NCBI GenBank assembly: GCA_026770585.1
Contig: MU647390.1
Location: forward strand, 45,438 to 55,627
Direction: 5' to 3'
DNA: 10,190 bases
From: Baffinella frigidus
Taxonomy: Eukaryota > Cryptophyceae > Cryptomonadales > Baffinellaceae
The notes under the pieces were generated by a model. It was not told the origin of the DNA and ran no database searches. It worked only from the letters and a program-made list of their open reading frames with translations. This document shows positions 1-8,360 of this stretch, piece after piece (the first letter of the stretch is position 1; each line of letters starts with the position of its first letter). A program made the translations under genes and the position numbers.

Positions 1-264
1 CCCCCCCCCCCCCCCCCTCCTTCCAACCCCCAACCCTCAACCCCCACACCCGTAACCCCCCAAAGCAAAAAGCGAACCCGAGTCGTACAAAGAATCTTCA
101 TTTCAATGAAAATTACTACACAAGTTGACTGATTTTGTTGGTCGCTAATTTGCTTTTCGAGGTCCGAATCGTGTCAACTAATCAGAGACCCGCTCTATTT
201 GTTTGTTCATGAGCAGATTTCATGGTCGTCAAACCCTCACTTTTGAAATATGCTCTACCCGCAG
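1..264 (+). other. 3' part of an upstream eEF3 intron
   Basis: No coding similarity is seen. The first 17 bases are a C homopolymer, followed by CCCCAAC/CCCTCAA heptamer remnants to about 60. The rest is moderately AT-rich unique sequence containing the recurrent motif AAGTTGACT near 123. It ends at acceptor CCGCAG (259-264), directly before exon 1. The intron donor lies outside the window, so this is inferred from the exon that follows. Confidence 0.7.
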
Positions 265-363
265 GTGATCCGGCGGAAGGCGTGCACGATCATCGACAAC
301 ATGTGCAAGATGATCGAAAACCCTGAAGAGGCCGTGGCCTTCATGCCCCGCATCATGCCGCTG
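265..363 (+). CDS. eEF3 exon 1 of window: HEAT-repeat segment (33 codons)
   Basis: Starts after acceptor CCGCAG and ends before donor GTCCTC, phase 0 at both ends. The peptide begins [20 protein letters not shown] and continues through FMPRIMPL. The RRK-IIDNMCK core followed by an ENP/EDP turn is a highly conserved stretch of the eEF3 N-terminal HEAT domain, which contacts the small ribosomal subunit and 5S rRNA region. The reading frame remains open for some codons past the donor, but family similarity stops at MPL and the sequence turns into CCCGAAA repeat. The next family residues ([10 protein letters not shown]) lie in exon 2. The acceptor reads CAG followed by GTG, so the splice site sits in a CAGGTG context that recurs in this gene. 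Confidence 0.9.
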
Positions 364-3300
364 GTCCTCCTCTGCCCGAAACCCGAAACCCGAAACCCGG
401 AACCCGAAACCCGAAACCCGAAACCCCAAGGCAATACCGTAGGCCTAACTACCCGGCTTTCAGGACGTGACCTTTGAAAGATTGCGGACCCCGAAGCGTG
501 TGGGGTAGCGAACAACAAACCCCTCACCCCCAAAACTCGACCCTAAACCAAAAAAAAGTAAAACCCTAAAATTAAACCCTCAACCAAATCAAAACAAACC
601 AAACCAAACCAAACCACGACAGGTAGCGCGCGCCCCCGCACTCCTACACCATAAACCCTGATCCCTAAACCCTGATCCCTGTACCGTAAACCCTCAACCC
701 TACACTCGAACCCCTAAACAGTAAACCTCGGAAGCAGGTGGCACGTGCGTCGGAGGAGATTGCGGATCCCGAAGAGGAGATTGCGGATCCCGAAGCTTAT
801 CTCAGAAAACGAGTTCTAAAACTCGTTTTCTTAAGTCAATCCCCCTACAAATTCGTCAACTTATTCTTTACTCTCCGCATAAGTTGACAAATTTATAGAG
901 GAATTGACTTAAGAAAACGAGTTTTAGAACTCGTTTTCTGAGATAAAAGCGGTCGGGGTGGCCAACAACCCTCTCAACACGCGTCTCACAAACACTCTCC
1001 GTGCTATCTTAAGGGCGGACGTGTCACTCTTGGCCTCGACATAGCCTGCCCGTAGCACAACCCCCCCCCCCCAAGATCGCAGAAAGGTGATTGACGGTGT
1101 CCAACGCAGGTGGCACGTGCGTCGGAGGAGATTGCGGACCCTGAAGCGCGTGGGGTGGCGAACAAGGCTCTCAAGACGCTCGAGGCCATCGAGGCCGGCG
1201 CACTCGAGGCTAAGGTCTCCATCCGGAATACTCCCTCACGTGCCATGGGAGGTTGAGGCTCAGGTCTGGTAGCCAGCCACTTGCCTCCTGAGAGCTTCCC
1301 GCGATGTTGGCTGCGTGAGGTGGTGGGGTGGCGAACAAGGCTGTGAAGACGCTCGAGGTGATCGAGATCTTGGCCTCGAGGGCCGGCCATCTTTCCAGAA
1401 AAAATCCTTGAATCCTTAAGTCAACCCCGTCAGATCTTACGTGGATAATGCGTCGGTTTCCCTCGATCAATCTGGCGTGGACGTTTCTCTCACCTTTCTG
1501 AGAGCAAGCGGCGCCCAGCCACCCACACAGCGGACTTTGAAGGGATTTTGAATAACCCCTAAGCGATAAGACCTAGGACCCTACGGTAGGCAACCCGTAG
1601 GGACATAGGGGGGTTCCTACGGATCAGGTAACGGAAACTCGGGCTCTCCGCGCCCGAACATCCCTTCGTAGCCCTCTTTGTGTTCCGGGAAACTCCCCGG
1701 CAAATTCAGCGAACGGGTGTGAGTTGACGGTATGTAGGAGGCAGCGGCAGGAGAGAGGAGGAGGAGAGGGAGTTCCCACCAGCCGCCTCCTTGCCCACAG
1801 AGAGCTGCATGTCCAGGCTCATAACTAAAGGTTTATGAGGTTATGAGCCTATAGGTTATGAGGTTATGGGTCTGTAGGTTATGAGGTTATGAGTCTGCAG
1901 TCCTCATAACCTGTCTTCACCGGGCACCCCCTGGCCTCTCACCCCTCACCCATGAGACCTACGTCCCAACCCCCAAACAGTCAATGGAGAGCGACGCGGT
2001 GCTGAACGCGGCATAACGCTTATCCCTTAAGTGGCCATAGGGCGAATTTTCACCCTAACTCGCCGTAGGCAGGTCCTAGGGCCCTACCGTAGGGCGTATA
2101 AGCCTACTGGTCACTTAAGGGATAATGTGTCTGTGGGGCTCATCACCTGCCCCTAACATACCCTAAACCCTACCTCCCACCCCCCAACGACAGTCAATGG
2201 AGATCGACGCGGTGCTGAAGGCGGTGCATGAGGCGATTCCGGAAGTGAACAACTCCAAGGCGCCTGCCGTCGCCACTGCTGCGCGCTACGCCGCGACGCT
2301 CTGCTCTATTCTGGTCTTTCCCGCGCCAAAGTTGACGGGTTTGTACCGCGCCACCTGGGATGTCAACTTAAGGATAGTCTGCCAGCCATCGCCACCGCTG
2401 CGCGCTACGACGCGACCCTCTGCTCTGTGCTGGTCTTTCCCGCGCCAAAGTTGACAGGTTTGTACCGTACCTCCTGGCGGTGGGGGGGAGCAAGGCGCCA
2501 GCCCTCGCCACCGGACATGGTTAATTTCAAAGAAAATGGATCCCTATGTGTTCATAGGAGTTGGGAGAAGATTAATTAGCGCCCTAAGTAAATTTAGTTA
2601 GGGCAGAATCCGGTTTGATAGTCCATTTTCTTTTAAATTAAACGCAACGCCGCTCACCTCAGCTCTATTTTTGGTCCCGAGTCGTCCGTAACCCTTGCTC
2701 TAGACATTATTGTAAACCGTAAACCCTCAACCCTAGACCCTCGACCCTGAACTCTAAACCCTAAACCCTCGACCCTACACCCTAAACCTTACACCCTATA
2801 CCCCAAACCACAAAGCACCAACCACAAACCACAAACCAGATCAACACCTAGATGAACTGAGCCCCAACTGAGCCCAAACCCCTGCACGCTGAGCCCCAAA
2901 CCCTATGCAGTTTTCGAACCGCGACTGTGCGCCGGAGTCATTGCGCAAGACGCTCCTCAATTCGCACCATTCGATTTTCAGGGTCGGTGACGCCTCAACG
3001 CTAAACCCCACACCCCGTTCACAGGCTTCGAAGCGCGGTTTTGCGCCTGAGGAGCAAGACGGTGTCTACTACACTCGGATCCACAACATTTCGCCTGAGT
3101 CAACTCCCCATGAAAGCCTGCGCCTTAAGTCAAATGGTGGGCATGGTGCCCACGTCCATCTAAACGAAATCTGGGGAAAGTTGACTTATGTGAGCTGATT
3201 GACTTAGCTAAAATCGTGTGGATCGGTGTCTACTAGGGCCGCGCAGAGGCAGGCTTTCCACCAGTTGGAAACTTTGGTAGGGTTCCCGTTGGAGACGCTC

Positions 3301-6300
3301 ACCCCCAAACCGTCGCCAGGTTTCGAACCGCGATTTCGCGCCTGAGGCGTGGCGGGAGACGGTGGTCGCGCTCATGAAGCCCTTCATGGACGTGTCTGAG
3401 GCTCAGGTGCAAGGGTTACAGGGGTTCCCGTTATCCGTAGGAACCCCCCTATGTCCCTACGGGTTGCCTACCGTAGGGTCGTAGGTCTTGTCGCGTAGGG
3501 GTTATTCAAACATCGAGGCGCGAGTGTGCGCGCTTCTCCCGCCCTTCCTCGACGCCTCCGAGGCCCAGGTCCAGGGGTTACAGGGGTACCTCGCTCATAA
3601 GAAACCGCCCCCCCCCCTAGGACCACCATAGGGCCCTAGCCCCCCCCCCCGTCCCGCGGAGCTACATCTGGGCAGGAATAGACCTGGGCCTGAGACATGT
3701 CTCCGAGATCCAGGCCAGGTACTTGGCCCTCTGATGCCCAGGTTCTTTCCTGTCCAGATGTTGCCTCCCACGTGGGAGGGGGGGGGGGTAGGGGGTGTTA
3801 CTCACACCGGCATAGAAGTTGTTACGCAGGGGGGGTTGCTCATGGCGGCATAGCCCTTCCTCGGCCTCTCCGAGCCCCACGTACCTTGATCAGCGACTGA
3901 GGGCGCGCCAGCTGGATGTAGTTTGTACCAGGATTTATATATTTACTACCAGTTTGTACCAGGAGGTTTTATATTTAATACCATTTTGTACCAGGAGTTA
4001 TATGTTTAATACCAGTTTGTACCAATCGGTTATAGATTCACAACCATTTACTGCGAATGTGGGCAGAGGTAGAGAGTAACGCGGCACGTGACGAATCTGA
4101 GGGGGGTCGCGTCACGTACCAAGCCTGCCTCGATTAGTTACAGGGTTTACTTGCGATGAAGGACATACACCGCCTCTAGGGTGCTCCTAGGCTCCTAGGA
4201 CTAGCCCTACCGTAGGACTCTAGGAGATGCGTGTCTTTATTCGCGAGTAACGTTGTTGCCCAGTGGTAGCAGTGTGGGAGGGGGGGGGGGTGGAGGTTGT
4301 TACTCGTACCAGCGGTGGACATGCCGGTATGAGCAACAGTCGCTCTTCCAACGGTCGCTCTTACCTCGTGTGCGCAGACACCAAATCCTGTGTTTTATTT
4401 ATCTCTTGTGCGCAGACCTCAACGGTGTGTTAACTCTCCATCTCTCCACTTAGCAGCGACCGAAGATATTTCCCCCCAGATTTTCGGGGTTAATGCGGTT
4501 GGAATCCAATGCATATGGATAAGATTTTAGTAAGCATCGTTTAGATGGACCACATCCGTGAAGACCTCGGTGGCTATCAAGTGGGTGCGCGGACCCCAAC
4601 GGACTTTTTTTCTCTTGTGCGCAGACGACGACGCACCGTTGACTAAAGATTAAGTCAACTTTGCAGACGACGACGCACCGTTGACTAAAGATTCAAGTCA
4701 ACTGTGCAGACGACGGCGCTTCGGGAGCAGTGCTTCAAGGCGACCCGTCCCCGCGTCGAAATCGAGGTGCTGCCGATACCCCGAAACCCCAAAACCGAAA
4801 CCCCAAACCCCAAAACCGAAACCCCAAACCCCAAAACCGAAAACCCAAACCCCAAAACCCAAACCCCAAAACCCAAAACCGAAACCCCAAACCCCAAACC
4901 CCAAACCCCAAAAACCAAACCCCAAAACCCAAAACCCAAACCCCAAAACCCAAACCCCAAAACCCAAAACCGAAACCCCAAAACCCAAACCCCAAACCCC
5001 AAAACCGAAAACCCAGCCCCCTTCAAACCCCAACCCCAAATCCCAAACCCCAAACCTCAAACCCTCAAACCCTAACCCTCAAACCCCAACCCCCCACACC
5101 TGAAACCCGAAACAGGATCTGCACGAGGAGGGGGAGGACCTGTGCAACATCGAGTTCTCGCTGGGGTACGGCGCGATGATGCTTCTCACCAACACCCGCC
5201 TGCATCTCAAGCGGGGGAAGCGCTACGGCTTGTGCGGGGCCAACGGCTGTGGCAAGTCCACCCTCATGCGTGCCATCGTCAACGGTCAGGTGATTTAACG
5301 CGAAACCAGATTCGATTGAAAACACCGTGTGTACTATCTTAAGGGTGAAAAGTGCTATCGTAGCCTCGACATAGCTTACTACAGCACCAGACCCACCGCT
5401 AAGATGGCAAAAGGAGAAGCGGTACGGGTTGTGCGGGGCCGACGGGTGTTGCAAGTCGACCCTCGTGCGCGCGATTGTCAGAACGGTCAGGTGCGAAACG
5501 GTTGACTAAAGGTTAACCTTAAGTAAAGTTAAGTTAACCCCTTAGGGTAAGTCAACTTATCTAAGGTTAACGGCTATCGTCAACGGTCAGGTGCGAACCG
5601 GCTGACTAAGGGTTGACTATAAGTCAAGTTAAGTGAACTCTTTAAGTTAAGTCAAGTTAACTAACGTCAACAGCTATCGTCAACGGTCAGGTGCGCACCT
5701 CATCAGGAAACCTATGTAATTTGAATCGACTTTTTGCTAGCCAAGCAAAATTTGAACCCTCGGGGCCAACGGGTGCGGCAAGTCGACCCTCCACTTGGCA
5801 GCCACCGGGGTCTTCACGTTGATTGCGCGCACGCTGTGAGATCATCACCGTGCTGGTGCTGCGAGATGTTCGGGTTTGCATTTTTGACGACCAAGTGGCT
5901 CCTTGGTCGGCTGACTTCGGTCCTCTGGCCACACAACGGACTTCCAAGGGGTTTCGAATAAACCTTCAGTGATAAGACCTAGGACCCTACGGTAGGCAAT
6001 CCGTAGGGACATGGGGAGGGGTCCTGGGGTCCTCTTGGGCTAACAGACTATTCTGAAGTTGACATCCTGGGGGCGTGGTACAAATTCGTCAACTTTTGGC
6101 TTGACAAATTCGTCAACGTTTGGCGCGAAACGCAGGTGGAAGGGTTCCCTCCTCCCGAAGAGCTCAAAACCGTCTTTGTCGATCACGATATCCAGGTCAC
6201 TCTCACCCAACCCTACACCCTACACCCTCACCCCTACACCCTACACCCCACAACCCACACCCTACACCCTACACCCCTGCACCCTCAACCCTACACCCTG

Positions 6301-8328
6301 CACCCGGCAACACTCCTTAACCCTCAACACCAAACCCTAAATCCTGAACCCTGAACCCTGAACCCTGAACCCTGAACCCTAACCCCTCAACTTTAAACCC
6401 AAAAACCCTAATCGCACCGTCTTTGTCGATCACGGTACGGTATCCAGGTCACTCTCCCCCCGACCTGCCCCGTACACTCTACACCCTGCACCCTCAACCC
6501 TGCGCCCTACAGCCCTCAACCCTACACCCTACAGCCTCAATCCTACACTCTACACCCTACAGCCTCAATCCTGCACCCTATACGCTAGACCCTACACCCT
6601 ACACGCTAGACCCTACACCCTACACCCTACACCCTGCACCCTCAACCCTACACCCTACAGCCTCAACCTCACACCCTACACCCTCAACCTTACACCCTGC
6701 ACCCTCAACCCTACACCCCACAGCCTCAATCCTACACCCTACACCGTACACCCTCAACCCTACACCCTACACCCTACACCCTCAACCCTCAACCCTCAAC
6801 CCTACACCCGAAAGCCTCAACCCTACACCCCACATCCTAAACTCTACATCATAAACCTTAAACCCTAGACCCTAAACCCTAAACCCTAAACCCTAAACCC
6901 TAAACCCTAAACCCTAAACCCTAAACCCTAAACCCTGAAGCAGGCTGAGGACGGTGATACGAAAGTTCTCGATTTCGTCTGCAACGACAAGCGTCTCGCA
7001 GGTGAGAGTCTAACCCTACACTCCAAACCCTCGCCTTGCTAGGAGATGATCAGTCAACCAACGATGAGCGTCTCGCAGGTCACTCTCACCCAACTCTACA
7101 TCCTACACCCTTCACCCTCGACCCCACACCTTACAGCCTTAACCCTACACCCTACAGCCTCAACCCCACACCCTACAGCCTCAACCCTATACCACAAACC
7201 CTAAACCATAAACCATAAACCATAAACCATAAACCATAAACCCTAGACCATAAACCCCAAACCCCAAACCCCAAACCCTAAACCCCAAACCCTCGCCTTG
7301 CTGGGCGATGATTAGTCAACCAAGCAGTGGGATGCTATCTCAGTAGTGGGATGAGCAAAGAAGGGGGGTACTGAAGGTAGTGGCATGAGCACCCCACTAC
7401 TTTGTGGACTAATTTGGGCAGCGTTTTGTGCCAGTGCACTGCTAGCCAGGATGTTTTGCTTAAGTCAATACTCCTTGAAATTGTCCACTTTAGAATCCAA
7501 AACGCCCCCATGGGCGTCCAAATTTACTACACCTATCTCCCGTTTTTTTTCAAAGTTGACTAATACAAAATCATCTGGCTAGCAGTGCAGTACGCGATGA
7601 ATCTGGGCACATTAGTACCCGGGACACAACGGGGAACGTTCCTCAAGTTAATTGTTGATTTTGTTTTGATAGAAAAAATGCCACAAATCAGCAATGGTTG
7701 GTCACGTTATCTTCGTATACGTTGTATACTTGGTGACATACGACTCTGGGTAGGTCCCTCGAGATTGCCATATATCAGCAGGCACGCGCGTCGACAACCA
7801 TATATCAGCAGGCGCACGCGTCAATAACCACATCGCATAACCACATATCAGGCGAGCCGCGCGAGGAGGTGATCCGGGTGATGGAGAGTGTGGGCTTCGA
7901 TCTTGAGATGCGCGAGAAGAAAGTCACGGCCCTGTCCGGCGGCTGGAAAATGAAGGTTCCTCCCGAACCCTCAACCCTAATCCCTAGGTGTGTGTCGGGC
8001 ATTTCGAGTACGTCGAAAACCGTATATCAGCAGGCGTACGAGTTGATAACCGTATATCAGCAGGCACACGCGTTGATAACCGTATATCAGCAGGCACTTT
8101 GAGTCACCCCTGTACACCAGGCCTATATAGGTGCGTGTCCTGCATTTTGAGTTCTTCTTCTTTATTACTCTCGATACTGGTCCTAAATGAGGCCCTTGAG
8201 CCTTGAGTCGAGTGATACAAAAGTCTATGCGCCCGCTACCTGCCTCGCTCGCTCGCTCGCTTCTTGCAAAGCGGGAGGCTTTGCCTGAAAGAGAGCGAGC
8301 GAGCGAGCGAGTGTGTTTGTGTGTGTGT

Positions 8329-8360
<32 letters not shown>

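Noticed and set aside
229-533. Minus-strand frames with GFRVSGFG runs
   Set aside because: They arise from the CCCGAAA array read backward across exon 1 and carry no independent similarity.
2197-2454. Independent small gene starting at the ATG at 2197
   Set aside because: The ATG lies inside exon 3. The frame continues only by chance past the GTCTTT donor into the tandem duplicate, with no separate similarity.
4681-5179. Several overlapping open frames of 86-149 codons on both strands (NPKPQTP and GFGVWGLGF types)
   Set aside because: They are translations of the CCCCAAA array in every frame; a heptamer without stops is open in all phases. Only exon 5 (4710-4766) and the exon 6 start have family similarity.
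6059-6854. Open frames rich in [11 protein letters not shown]
   Set aside because: Translation of CCCTACA-type heptamers. Only 6136-6195 (exon 7) and a short exon 7 echo are of coding origin.
6869-6935. Perfect CCCTAAA run considered as a chromosome end
   Set aside because: The gene continues in frame on both sides, so it is an interstitial array.
7325-7382. Third family B element suggested by GATGCTATCTCAG
   Set aside because: Only about eight bases match the family B end; the interior CCTCGACATAGC and the right end are absent.
8118-8130. GGCCTATATAGG as a TATA box
   Set aside because: It lies in the middle of an intron of a continuing gene, with no new gene start near it; a palindrome by chance or a repeat remnant is more likely.
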